DNA of 64,000 bases, taken from assembly GCA_905250115.1 (NCBI GenBank), contig CAJNOI010000023.1:1-64000 (forward strand), in the 5' to 3' direction. Positions 33,722-44,637 of the stretch are shown piece by piece; the stretch's first letter is position 1, and every line of letters starts with the position of its first letter. This DNA comes from Adineta steineri (Eukaryota > Rotifera > Eurotatoria > Adinetida > Adinetidae). The translations under genes were made by a program, and so were the position numbers. The notes under the pieces are model-generated. The model was given only the letters and a program-made list of their open reading frames with translations. It made no database searches and had not been told where the DNA came from.

Positions 33722-34460
33722 AATTAATTATTATTCAAATTGATCAAAGAATTTTTCGATTTATTTTCAATTTTACTTTGAAGAAAAATTTCATATTTAA
33801 ACAAAGATGTTAAACATATAACTTTTATTGTTTTTTTAACATGATGTTAAAAGAGACGTCGTGTCTTATTTCCAATCTTCTTTATTAGATAAACCTTGTT
33901 CAATGATATTTATCATTTTAGTAGATACACATAGAACTATTTCTATATTATAAATATAAGTGAAAAATTAGTTTGCAAGTAGAAATCAAATATGATCATT
34001 TAAAACATTTATTTCTTCAAATAAAAATAAATAATTAATTAGATAGAAAAATCTCTAGATTAAATCCATTTTTCTAATATCTAAGATCGTACGTTATGCG
34101 TATAATTCACAAATGATAAATATTCTTTAATCTTTGTTCTTTTTATTTCAACTAGAAAAAAGTTCACATATTTATTATAATACTAGGGATTTAACAACAC
34201 CAATACCATATTGGTATTGTTACATCCCTCGTGGATGTATCGGTATTTCTATAGGTGGAGACATCTATCGGTATTGAGTTTTTTCTATGTTAACGTCAAT
34301 TACTACCAAGGTTTTTGTGATTTCAAGCGATCATAGATAATACTGCACTTCATATTTATTTGTTTTCAATGTCTTTAACACGTGCATATATTATTAATGG
34401 ATGATTTCCATCGTAAGCTCATGCGTAGGCGTCAATTGATTTCTTTTTTCATTTTCCCAG
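33722..34460. other. Intergenic stretch with consecutive hairpins
   Basis: CAATACCA-TAT-TGGTATTG (34201-34219) and ACATCC-CTCGT-GGATGT (34222-34238) are two adjacent hairpins, followed by ATCGGTATT twice within about 45 bp. They may be the worn end of a foldback-type element. Confidence 0.45.
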
Positions 34461-34525
34461 TATAAAAAGAAAATAAAAAACAAAAAACAAAACGTGTTCA
34501 GTCCTCTTACTACATTCGTCTATAG
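34461..34525 (+). promoter_or_regulatory. Putative TATA box and non-coding first exon of the PPPY membrane protein gene
   Basis: TATAAAAA at 34461-34468 is followed about 55 bp later by a donor CTATAG|GTAAGT (exon end 34525). The matching acceptor TTTTTTTTAG ends at 35234, 27 bp before ATG 35262. A 5' UTR intron of about 0.7 kb is the simplest reading; no transcript supports it here. Confidence 0.45.
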
Positions 34526-35261
34526 GTAAGTAAATATTTTTTCACAAACATCACGAAAAAAATAATGAAAGATAGGCCGAATTAAAGTCAAATTTTTGTA
34601 TTTGATACATTATTTTTCTTAATAATAAGAAACATGAAACTTTTTCTAAATAGTAAATGAATTAATACATAACAAAGTTAACTCAGTTGAGGAAAAACAA
34701 TATTAATAGCCATTCATCGCCATCTGTTGAAAATTTTACTCTGATTTGCGTTTTATTCAGTGAGCAGAAATTATTTAATAATGTAACGTAAAAGCAAGAC
34801 TTAACTTTGAAAAAGCATTACCTTAATCTTAGGTATGCACCGAATCCGAACCCCGAGCTTGAGTTCGGGTTTGATGCATGCCTACTTATAATGGAAACAT
34901 AGAGTGTAGCTGTTCGTCACCCGTAACAAAAGCCATTAAGAGAATTAATACAAGTAATTATAATCTTCATGAGCTTTCTAGTACATTTTATTTATGTCAA
35001 AGAAACATTACATACTTAAACACTTTCTCTTTTTATCATTACTGACTAATATGAAATCTAAAAGAAATTTAGTATAGACATTTGAAGTGGAAAAGAAAGT
35101 GCCACAAATTCTTTGATATATTAGATATAAAACTATATACGTTACTACGATTATTTTCTTAAATTGTCTAATGTATCAAAATTTATTGAAATTGGCCAAA
35201 TCACTGATATTATATGCTAATTGTTTTTTTTAGGCTAATACAAAAAATAATAGAAACATCT

Positions 35262-35690
35262 ATGCGAGCATTCTCAGAATCTGATGTGACAGATCCTTTA
35301 CTTCCGCCACCGCCGTATACGGAAGTGAACAGAAACCAACGACAATATCCAGATTATACGCATAGACCAACAGAACAAACACCTATCAATGGAAATCTTC
35401 CGGAACCACATCCTAGATATCAACATTATCAAGCTAGCATTATCACAGGAATTCTAGTCTTTGGCATAGTCTTAATAACACTTATAATATCTTTAACAAT
35501 TATCTTTGTAAAACGCAGTTCAGTTACTACTACTACTACGACGACGACGACGACGACGACGACCACTACTACCAAAACGACAACAACGCCTAAATCATCC
35601 GGTTCTAATGCTCCTTTTATCTCAGTCATTGCTTACTTGTGGTTGATGGTCATATTACTTTTCCACATTTTGGCTCATCGCAGCAACTAA
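35262..35690 (+). CDS. Small membrane protein with PPPY motif and Thr-rich stalk (142 aa)
   Basis: Start is ATG 35262 (MRAFSESDVTDPLLPPPPYT). The cytosolic N-terminus carries PPPPY, a WW-domain binding motif typical of Nedd4-type ligase partners. One membrane helix follows (IITGILVFGIVLITLIISLT), then a basic stop-transfer (KRSS), a run of about 17 Thr with Lys, and a hydrophobic C-terminus (FISVIAYLWLMVILLFHILA) ending HRSN, which could be a second helix or a GPI signal. The Thr run is coded by an ACG/ACT microsatellite and is likely length-variable. Family not recognised. Confidence 0.6.
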   Translation: MRAFSESDVTDPLLPPPPYTEVNRNQRQYPDYTHRPTEQTPINGNLPEPHPRYQHYQASIITGILVFGIVLITLIISLTIIFVKRSSVTTTTTTTTTTTTTTTTKTTTTPKSSGSNAPFISVIAYLWLMVILLFHILAHRSN

Positions 35691-36184
35691 AGTTGAAAAG
35701 TGGCTGTTTCTGAGTGTTGTATATTTAAAATATTATTTTGTGACTAATTTATTGATGCATGTGATAATATCTCTTATGCAGACAATTCATGGAAGAGAAA
35801 GTATCACATTCTTTAGAAATAAAAGTCTTATGAATCTTTTACATATTTTAGACATATAGATCTTTATCAGGTTTAAAAATAACTGTATTGTATTCTTTGA
35901 AGGATAAACGCTAATAAAACTCAGAACCTGCAAAGATTTTTCAGGACGTCTTCATAAATATATAGAAAACTTAGATATATATCCCCGGAACGCAAAAGTT
36001 AGCCACTAAACGAACGAGTCGATTGATTGATGATGAAAAATTCGATATATATCCCTATTCGTTGTTTTTCTATTTCATATATTTCGAATGAATTTCGAGA
36101 ATTATAAATTCTGTTTTTTTTCGAAATTTATTTGTATAATAGAAGAAAATAATAAGTGAATTGTCTTTTGATTGAGCATATAGA

Positions 36185-38107
36185 TTAAAGCCATAAATCC
36201 AAGTTATACCTTTTACAACGAAAGGAAACAGATCGATTAAGTCCACCTGACAAAATCCATGGTGAAATCTCTGACATATCCACTGCTCGTGTGGATCGAG
36301 CATGAACAGCACATGAAAAATAAATCAATGTTGGAAGACCTTCGACGAATCGTCTTAAGGCTATTTGTAGATGACCAAGAGTTAAATCTAATGTATTATC
36401 AATGAATAATATCAAGTTTTTTACACCACCAAAAACAGATACAATTTGTTCAGCAGCCTTGATCAAACATGTATTGATTCCACTGAGATCAACTGTTTCA
36501 ATTCCAGTATCATCAAGTATTTTTGTCGAATTACCATGAGCAGCAATATACAACGATGAAAGCCATGTAGGAATATTCATATTGATATATAATTTACGAA
36601 TACGAACTGATGTTGTTTGATTCACCAAGATTGAGAAGATTTCAAGAGCATTGTTAAGAGCAAATCTAATCAATAATCGTTTAAAAGAATTATTTCTAGA
36701 ATTGCAAGGATTTTTCAAAATATCTTACTGTGAAATGTCAAGTTGACTCGAGAATCCATTAAGATCGAGGCGAATTTCATCATGCCATCGGTCACACAAG
36801 TCTTCATACAATGATGAAGATGAAGAATCAAACTGAAGATAAACAAATTATTTCTTATTTCTCATGACGAAAAAATAATGTCATACCGAAATTACATTTA
36901 GATCATTGTTAATATTGTCAATCTCGGAGAATTTGATTTTCTTTGGATACTGAACGAATAAATCAAATGAATTGAATCTATTCAATTGATAACGAACATC
37001 AAATAGGTTTTGATATTCTATAAGAGTACGTTTGATAATATCTAGTAGGCCGTCATAAATAAAATGACGAAAATGAAACTGAAAAGAAGTACATTGAATA
37101 GATTTGAGAAACCATCGATGAAGTTCGTTGGCAGTGACCAACTGTTTATGACGAAATATATTTTCACGATCATAAAGTACGATGCTTCTCAATTGACCAT
37201 GTTGATACACGTCAGCAAAAAGCACCAGAACCCATCGAAAACTCTTTGCATTCGTAAATGATACATGAGAAAGTTGAGGAATACGATTCGAACTTATTGA
37301 AACACATGTTGGAGAGTAATCCAATCTAAACAAAATGAATTTTTAATTCATTCCAACGAACTATTCAATTTCTATTACTTACGGGTCTAATTCGAAACGA
37401 ACTTTTAGTTGACGAAGTACTGGCAGAGAAGAATGAAGCAATGCAACAATCAATTCATGAGAACAGGAATCAATCGATAGAGTATGTAGATGGTACGCAA
37501 CTGGAGGAAATAATTTCAGATTTTCATACATAACGACCGATGGACGAGTCGGATCTCGATTAAAACGAAGGCTTTCTAATTGTGGAATGTTTTTCAACAC
37601 AGGAAAAAGGTAATAAAAATCGGGAAGATTTAAATATTCTTCACGATACCATTGCATCATGTGAATGTCGATAGTCATATGTTGAAGATGAGGAGAAAAA
37701 TGTAACTTCGATAAAAGTATATCGAATATTTGACGTGATACACCTTCAATTGTTAAAGCACGTAGTGGAAAATTGGGTAAGAGATAAATACATGTGTCGA
37801 AAAACCATTGAACAGCACCAGCAGCACATTGATCGGATAAATAAAGAGAAACAATTTGTGATTGACGAGTTGGAAGAATTGATGATAAATACTGATGATA
37901 CACTTGTCGACTCATACCTTGATTGTTTGGCAAACAAAGTTTCTGTTTAGAGAGTATACACAATAATCGCCAATTAACATTTTCGAATGCACGAAGTAGA
38001 TCGTATGGACTGAGATATACAAAAACCTTGACTATTAATTCATTAGGTAAGTCTTCAAATACTGATACAATCATGTTCTTCATTATGTTACAACTAATAT
38101 TATCCAT
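36185..38107 (-). CDS. F-box protein with leucine-rich C-terminus (four exons, 592 aa)
   Basis: F-box proteins pick substrates for SCF ubiquitin ligases. Exons 38107-37383, 37325-36887, 36832-36729 and 36695-36185 join in phase. The last intron is only 33 bp (GTAAGA...TTCTAG). The F-box is near the N-terminus (FEDLPNELIVKVFVYLSPYD, then LLRAFENVNWRLLCIL). The rest has repeated hydrophobic turns typical of degenerate leucine-rich repeats (FPLRALTIEG, IPQLESLRFNRDP, HLHTLSIDSC, LPVLRQLKVRFELDP). The frame is open upstream of the chosen Met, so an earlier start is possible; a TATATATATATA run lies just before it. Large F-box families of this style are common in bdelloids and other invertebrates. 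Substrate unknown. Confidence 0.8.
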
Positions 38108-38340
38108 GCACAGATCTATATATATATATAAGTGTTCAGAAGAATACAATGCATGTCCGTTAAAACATCGATGACCTGTCGATATCGATTCAGCATCTAT
38201 CGTGCTAATCCTCGTGTTTTTCTTTCTTTTCAATATCTGACCATTATAAGGTCAACATATTCAATACTTTTCCTATACAATCTCAGTTTCGTTTCCCTAT
38301 TTAATACACAATGGAATTGTATTGAGATAGACGTCGTCTT

Positions 38341-38412
38341 GAGGATGTGGGTGTGGTGTATAATCTTTTCTTCGCACTCACCGTCGATCTCACCCACACC
38401 CACACCCTTCCT
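38341..38412. repeat. Telomere-like G-rich/C-rich inverted block
   Basis: GAGGATGTGGGTGTGGTGTA is mirrored about 30 bases on by CTCACCCACACCCACACCCT. This is the clearest copy in the window, with two head-to-tail TGTGGG-like units on one side and nearly three CCCACA units on the other. Confidence 0.7.
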
Positions 38413-38592
38413 TAAAATCTCTTTAAAAAGTGTACACATGAACATAGTTACGAATATCCTGACTCTTTTCATTACGAACTTCATGTTTTCATTGTTACAT
38501 TCTTCCGGTCACTTTCATCCCGAACTCTATGCAAATTTCAGATTTTTTTAAAAAACAAATACAGCTATCCGTTACGTTCTATTGAACAATTT

Positions 38593-38985
38593 TCATTGCG
38601 AACACCCTGCTTGTTTTTTGAATTTCAAAGAAATCGTAAAAAGAAATTGGTGCGTTATATCAGTGTCCCTTGATATTGTGATTGTTGTTGTAGTTTTAGT
38701 TGTATTATCATTAGTTGTGAGTGTAGCTATAGGATTTCTATTCTTGCTAAATAGAAGAATAGATAGAAATATAACAATTATAACAACCACTACTGTAGAA
38801 CGAACAGAATATTGGTTCATCTTTTTCACAAACTTCAAATTGTGACATGACTCAAATATCACTGTCGACTGTGTTTCTATGGGTTGAGACGTTTGATGAT
38901 AAAAATTTAAATTAGAAAATGGGTTAATAACAGTAGAATTCGATGTCTCACCACAATGTTTAAGATCATAATACTGACTGATCAT
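38593..38985 (-). CDS. Small Thr/Ser-rich single-pass membrane protein (130 aa)
   Basis: From ATG 38985 the frame gives a polar N-terminus with Asn-x-Ser/Thr sites, then one helix (STVVVVIIVIFLSILLFS), then NRNPIATL and a Thr-rich segment (NDNTTKTTTTITISRD). The order (polar region, helix, Thr-rich tail) recalls the protein at 35262, but there is no sequence match that proves kinship. No family recognised. It sits upstream of the F-box gene on the same strand. Confidence 0.4.
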   Translation of the reverse strand: MISQYYDLKHCGETSNSTVINPFSNLNFYHQTSQPIETQSTVIFESCHNLKFVKKMNQYSVRSTVVVVIIVIFLSILLFSKNRNPIATLTTNDNTTKTTTTITISRDTDITHQFLFTISLKFKKQAGCSQ

Positions 38986-40269
38986 TGTTTATCCTTGTTG
39001 AACATGCATCACACTTAAATAGGTAAATAAATACGAGTAACATAGATTTATTAACAAAAGAATAACGTAGAATAAGTGAGTATGTATCTCTTCTATGGTT
39101 TCACTTGATATAATCTATATTACATAACAGAAAGATTTAGAGAATACAGAATAGAAAAAAGATAATCATATAAGACCAAAGTAAAATCAGAAATATCAGT
39201 TGAAAAAATCTTAATAATAAGAATATTCTAATAAAAGAGTTGAAAGTATATCGATATTTAAATACATTTATCAATAATTGATTTTGATCAAATGCATAAA
39301 GTAAATCTATTAGAAAAAATGTAAATAGTTATTAATTTTAGAATAAACATAAATCTTGGCAGAATGAGAAGAACGAAAAAAAAGAAGGATTTCTTACATG
39401 TGCTTTTTCTTTTCAAGGGTATATTCACCATGTAGCGCCTGAAACTCTTATTTTTTCTTTTACAAATGTAAAGTGGAGTTATATGAGAAAAAATTTATAA
39501 ATTATTATCATGAAAATCAAAGTAGGAACCTACAGCATTTTTAAAAACCTTTTCTTTTTTTTACACTCTTCTCACATAAAACTATTAAAAATAAATTTTA
39601 TTATATTTCTCAGTTATTTTCTAATTTTCTCATTTGATAATATTCACTTATATTTATTTGTCATATTATAGTCGTAGTGCAAAAAGATTTCCAGAAGAAA
39701 AAAACTTCTTATATCGAAAATGTTCAAAGAATTTGTCAATAAAATAAAGAATAGTTTTCGAGATATTTATTTTTAAGTTAAGGTTTATGCATGAAAATAT
39801 CGAATTCGTTGTTGAAATCTATTTCTACTTGTTAAGATTAAGATTAATATTAACATCATCATTCAATGTTGTTCTTCTCTTCATTTTCATTCTATGAATT
39901 ATTTTCCCAAAATAATATTATTATGATCTGTCTCTCGGGTCAGGTTGTAGATCTACTCCATCTACCGTATTTCTTCTTTTCTCTACTTACATCCCTTCTG
40001 AATATGGTTCGGGGTGAGAGTAACATCTTTTCGTTCATGTCTCTCTTCTCTCTATGTGATTGATTTATACTATTTTGCACTTATAATCGATCTTCTCTTT
40101 AGTATAGTTGTGTGGTAGAAAGTAATCCATGTTCCCCAAAGTAAGTATATATAAGATTGATATCATTTATTGTTCAATATAGAAGTGTTTAAACAATAAC
40201 TAAGATTATTGAAAAGCTTAATAAATTCTCATTTAGATTTTATTTTATTATTTTTAGTAGATAAAAAAT
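38986..40269. other. Intergenic stretch, no gene recognised
   Basis: A+T-rich throughout. The part at 39936-40022 is slightly G+C richer, with GTAGATCTAC and a weak G/C-strand asymmetry that may be an old repeat. Confidence 0.45.
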
Positions 40270-41400
40270 ATGATTTTATGTCAACGTAGATTATCAAAGA
40301 TATTATATGATTGTCATAGATTTAGTGTAAGAAAATTAACTTCTTCAATATGTGTAGAAGAAGAAGAGAATGAATTACATGGTGATGGAGCTTTTCGACG
40401 TAAACAACCGCTTGGTTATACTGATGAACAAACATATGCTGGTTGTTTATCATTTCTACGTCGAAATTATACACGTAATTTAAGTAATGTTGATGTAGCT
40501 GTAACTGGTATTCCTCATGATTTGTCAACAAGATATCGACCTGGTGCACGATTTGGACCAAAATCTATTCGAGAAGCATCAGTACAAGTTACACGAGAAA
40601 AATCTTATCCTGCTGGAATTGATTTATTTAATGATTTATCTATTATTGATTATGGAGATTGTTGGTTTGATCAAAATCAACCTGAAACAATATCTTCAAC
40701 TATTCAATCTCATGCAAAACAAATTATTGATAAAAATGTTTTTCTTTTTTCACTTGGTAAAGTTAATTAATAAAAACTAATTTAAAATCTTATTCGTTCA
40801 TTAAAATAAATGTAAATTGTAGGTGGTGATCATTATTCGACATATTGTTTATTAAAAGCACATGTTGCACATTATGGTAAACCATTATCTTTAATTCAAT
40901 TTGATGCTCATTCACATACATCGACAGAGAAAAATACATATAGTCTCAATGATGCTGTTCAAGAAGGTCTTATAGATCCTTCAACATCAATTCAAATTGG
41001 TATTCGTACATATAATGATAATTTAATGGGGATAAAAATCGTTGATGCTCAATATGTCCATACACATAGAATTGAAGATATAGTTGAACAAATCAAATTA
41101 TGTGTAGGAAATAATTTAACTTATTTAACATTTGATATTGATTGTCTTGATCCATCATTTGCTCCTGGTACTGCAAATCCTGTTTGTGGTGGTCTAACAA
41201 CATCACAAATTATTTCGATTTTACTTCAACTTGATTCAATAAATTATGTTGGAATGGATATTGTTCAAGTTTCTCCTTTATATGATCAGAGTAATATAAC
41301 TAGTTTAGCAGCAGCTACAATTGTCTATGAGTTATTATGTTTACTACGAAATAAAAAAATTCTTCATAAAACATTTTCTTTTGGAAATTATCCAAAATAA
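40270..41400 (+). CDS. Ureohydrolase of the agmatinase family, probably mitochondrial (two exons, 354 aa)
   Basis: The family hydrolyses guanidino compounds (agmatine, arginine and relatives) with two Mn ions. Exons 40270-40756 and 40823-41400 join in phase 1. The N-terminus is Arg-rich and weakly acidic (MILCQRRLSKILYDCHRFSV), as in mitochondrial targeting peptides. Motifs: TGIPHDLSTRYRPGARFGP and IRE, GGDH (163-166), FDAH (189-192), FDIDCLDPSFAPGTANPVCG with GGL, and MDIVQVSPLYD. The metal motif D-A-H-x-D reads D190-A-H192-S-H194, so the usual third Asp is His. The other ligands (H166, D190, H192, D267, D269) are present. His can bind metal, so activity may be kept or shifted. Substrate is uncertain; bacterial-type agmatinases and guanidino-acid hydrolases share this pattern. 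Confidence 0.85.
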
Positions 41401-42670
41401 GAAATAAAACGATTTTTTTCAGTATCAGCCAATAAGAATATTATTAATTGAAAAAATAAATTTTTTTTAAACACATGTTGATGTTTTTTAATTGTTCGTC
41501 AATAGAAAAATATCCTTGGTATTATTTCGATTTTATTAAGACAGATAAAGGTCTCATGAAAAACTATTTATAAGAACACATATGATTGTGTTACTTAATT
41601 CCATTTTATTTAATATAAGAAAAGTCTAAAAAATTAGCATAAACAAATTTATTATTCTTCTGTCGTTTTTATGTTAGTTTTTTTTTCAATTAAATAGATG
41701 TATAAAAAGTAAGTCTAGATTTCAAATCCACATTAATACATGAAATATGATATCAAAGATGGTGCCTTTTTCATTGTGTTTTCAACAATATAATATAAAA
41801 AAAGCGAACGAACGAATCATAATTATTTAATATCTGTATTTCTTCCCATATGTCACCATCATTATTTTTATTGTACATTTACATTTGAGAGACATTTGTT
41901 TAGTAGTCACATGTTTTTACACACGTGTTTGATATTATTGCTTTATTTTTCTATCGCTCTACATCTATATTCTAAAAGATGTTTATGAGGGACGGAAAAA
42001 ACAATAAAGTAATAATAAAGAATGAGAATCTATTTTTGATTCTATTATATTGATGACAGATGTTTGTATAGACTAGTTTTATTTTACTATAAATAATTCA
42101 AAGTAAATAAATCATTTTCTTTTTACATTATGGTATGTCAAATAAATATTCTTATTTGAAAAAGTTCAATGAGATAGAATAAGTATTTTTTTGGTGATGG
42201 CACAAATGTATTTTAATTTTCTCTAACAATTTCAGAGACAAGAAAAGTCAGTAAAGTTAAACGATGCAAAAACAATTATTTAATTGAAAAACAAAATATT
42301 TTCTCATTTCAACATTTAACAAAGTATTAGAAAATAATATGATTCAACTGAAAAAAGTCAGTTTTTGATTAGATTACACCATTGAAATTTTCATAAATTT
42401 AAATTCTTGTAATTCTCACTCACCTTTACTCTTTGCCTTCCTTATCAGTTCTAGAGCAAAATTGAAACACAGACACAATTATATATCATGTCATAAGATA
42501 AAACTCTTTAATTTTTATTGTTTTTCTTTTCTTTGATCTTGAAAAGCATTTTTAACTCACTTGACATCGTATCATGATGCATATTGATAAGATTTTTATA
42601 GATTTATCATTAACATATGAATGAATTCTAAATAATTTCAAGATATATAATTTTATTCGTTGTAGAAATA
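41401..42670. other. Intergenic stretch, no gene recognised
   Basis: A+T-rich with simple runs. TGTAG just before 42666 looks like a splice acceptor for the next coding exon. Confidence 0.45.
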
Positions 42671-42976
42671 ATGATTCGAAAACGTTGTCTTCGTCCTCAA
42701 CAAACATTCGATTCAATTGAATATCAAAGAGATAATTCAAAAATTTCCTTATTATTAATATTTCCATCATCATCATCATCATCATCAAGTTCAACAAAAT
42801 CTTTACCATATTCATATCCAACTTTAATAACATTTCCATCAAATACAACATTAAAAGATATAAAAACACAAAAACAATTTCAATCTTTAATTGCCTCTCA
42901 TTTATTATTATCGATTAGAAATGAAGAAAATAATGTTCATTTTGAATTGAATGGAAAAATTTTAGATGAAAATCTT
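42671..42976 (+). CDS. 5' part of an unrecognised gene, cut by the gap
   Basis: From ATG 42671 the frame gives IRKRCLRPQQTFDSIEYQ, a Ser run coded by a TCA repeat, and a segment ending FELNGKILDENL. That end resembles a ubiquitin-like fold tail (F-x-L-x-G-K-x-L-x-D-E-x-x), but the match is short. An acceptor-like TTGTAG lies a few bases upstream. The frame runs into the N gap and then into the GH55 gene, yet nothing in it fits GH55, so it is probably a different gene joined to it only by the gap. Confidence 0.5.
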
Positions 42977-43076
42977 NNNNNNNNNNNNNNNNNNNNNNNN
43001 NNNNNNNNNNNNNNNNNNNNNNNNNNNNNNNNNNNNNNNNNNNNNNNNNNNNNNNNNNNNNNNNNNNNNNNNNNNN
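42977..43076. other. Assembly gap (100 N)
   Basis: A conventional 100-N gap of unknown length. The GH55 protein lacks its first half (about 300-350 residues) and the gene before it lacks its end, so the true gap is likely more than 1 kb. Confidence 0.95.
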
Positions 43077-44408
43077 GTCGGAGTACAAAGTTTATCTTCA
43101 CAAGTTATATTACAAGGAAATCAACATATACTTTCATGGGGTCAAGGTCGTGTCTATACACCTGCATCAAATAGTTATACTTATAAACAAGGTTTATTAA
43201 CTCCACCAAATAAATCATCTGTTTTACTTGATGGTGCAAAATTTCTTGAACATTCAAGACCTGAATATACACAATATTCAATTGATAAATTTGTTACTGT
43301 TAAAAGTTTAGGTGCTAAAGGTGATGGAATAACAGATGATACAGAAGTTATTCAACGAATTATAGATACTTATGCAGAAAGTAAAATTATTTTCTTTGAT
43401 GCTGGTGCTTATATTCATACGCGAACAGTTAATATACCACGATATGCAGTTATTGTTGGTGAAGTTGAATCTACAATTATGGCTACTGGATCATTTTTTG
43501 CTGATGCAAAAAATCCAAAACCTGTATGGTCAGTTGGAAAACAAGGTGAAAGTGGTAATGTTCAAATCGTTGATATATTATTTTCTCATAAAGGACCAGT
43601 ACCTGGTGCAATTATGATGCAATGGAATCTTAAATCAACTTGTAATGGAAAATCAGGTCTTTGGTCAACACATTTTCGAACTGGTGGAGCGCGAGGTACA
43701 GATTTAACACCATTAAATTGTTTAAAATTAACATATGCAGTTGATAGACCAGAATGTCAAGGTGCATTTCTTCAACTTCATGTTACTTCTCAAACATCTC
43801 TTTATATGGAAAATGTTTGGCTTTGGGTTGCTGATCATAATTTAGATTATCCAGATCATTCACAAATTGATTTATTTAATGGACGAACTATTTTAGTTGA
43901 AAGTCAAGGTCCTGTCTGGATGTATGGAACATCAGCTGAACATTCTGTTTTTTATCAATATCAATTTCTTAATGCACAAAATATTTTCTTAGGACAAGCT
44001 CAAACTGAATCAGCTTATTTTCAAGGTGTACCACCAGCTCCTCAACCATTTACTTCATTAGCTGCTTGGTCTGATCCAGTTTTTGATTCATGTTCAGCAA
44101 ATGATTATACTTGTGCTAAAGGTTATGGAATAGATATTATTAATTCGAAAAATATCTATGTTTATAATGCTGGTCTTTATAGTTTCTTTGAAAGTTGGAA
44201 TACTTCATGTATTGATACACCAAATAATAAATATTGTCAAAAAGAAATGTTTAGAATTCAAGGAAATACTCAAGATGTTTATCTTTGGAATCTTGAAACT
44301 GTTGGTGTTGAAAATATGGTTGTTGTTGATGGAAATACGAAAGTTAAAAGTAAAGATCATATGGGAGTTTTTCCTGATGGAATACTTGCTTATTTACCAA
44401 ATAATTAA
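43077..44408 (+). CDS. GH55-family exo-beta-1,3-glucanase, C-terminal half
   Basis: GH55 enzymes are mostly fungal secreted exo- or endo-beta-1,3-glucanases built from two right-handed beta-helices. The 443 residues here hold the end of helix one (SQVILQGNQHILSWGQGRVY) and all of helix two, beginning FVTVKSLGAKGDGITDDTEV. Family blocks follow: PVWSVGKQGESGNVQIVDIL, LHVTSQTSLYMENVWLWVAD, QIDLFNGRTILVESQGPVWM, YGTSAEHSVFYQYQFLNAQN, IFLGQAQTESAYFQG. The C-terminus is intact, with a stop at 44406-44408. The signal peptide and first half are missing into the gap. No intron in this part. GH55 is very rare in animals, so fungal transfer is likely. The target would be fungal or algal laminarin-type glucan. 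Confidence 0.9.
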   Translation, partial: VGVQSLSSQVILQGNQHILSWGQGRVYTPASNSYTYKQGLLTPPNKSSVLLDGAKFLEHSRPEYTQYSIDKFVTVKSLGAKGDGITDDTEVIQRIIDTYAESKIIFFDAGAYIHTRTVNIPRYAVIVGEVESTIMATGSFFADAKNPKPVWSVGKQGESGNVQIVDILFSHKGPVPGAIMMQWNLKSTCNGKSGLWSTHFRTGGARGTDLTPLNCLKLTYAVDRPECQGAFLQLHVTSQTSLYMENVWLWVADHNLDYPDHSQIDLFNGRTILVESQGPVWMYGTSAEHSVFYQYQFLNAQNIFLGQAQTESAYFQGVPPAPQPFTSLAAWSDPVFDSCSANDYTCAKGYGIDIINSKNIYVYNAGLYSFFESWNTSCIDTPNNKYCQKEMFRIQGNTQDVYLWNLETVGVENMVVVDGNTKVKSKDHMGVFPDGILAYLPNN

Positions 44409-44637
44409 CATTCTAATTAGATTTTGTTTTTCAAGAAAAATAAATCTCTTTAGAAATAAAAACAACACTTTTTTTTTATCTTGATAAAATATTTTTTTCA
44501 ATCTATTGATCCGATATCAAATTAAATATGAGATTAACTTCAATATTTGCTTCGAGAATTCATTAGAATAAATTAAACAAAAAAAGGTTTTACTCTTATT
44601 ACTGATGAAAAATAGATATGATAGGAGAATTGTTGTA

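Noticed and set aside
35429-35629. Poly-Val frame opposite the Thr run
   Set aside because: It is the complement of the ACG/ACT microsatellite in the PPPY membrane protein gene.
42671-44408. Single continuous plus-strand protein through the gap
   Set aside because: The N-terminal part has no GH55 character, and 100 N is a conventional unknown-length gap, so frame continuity across it has no meaning.
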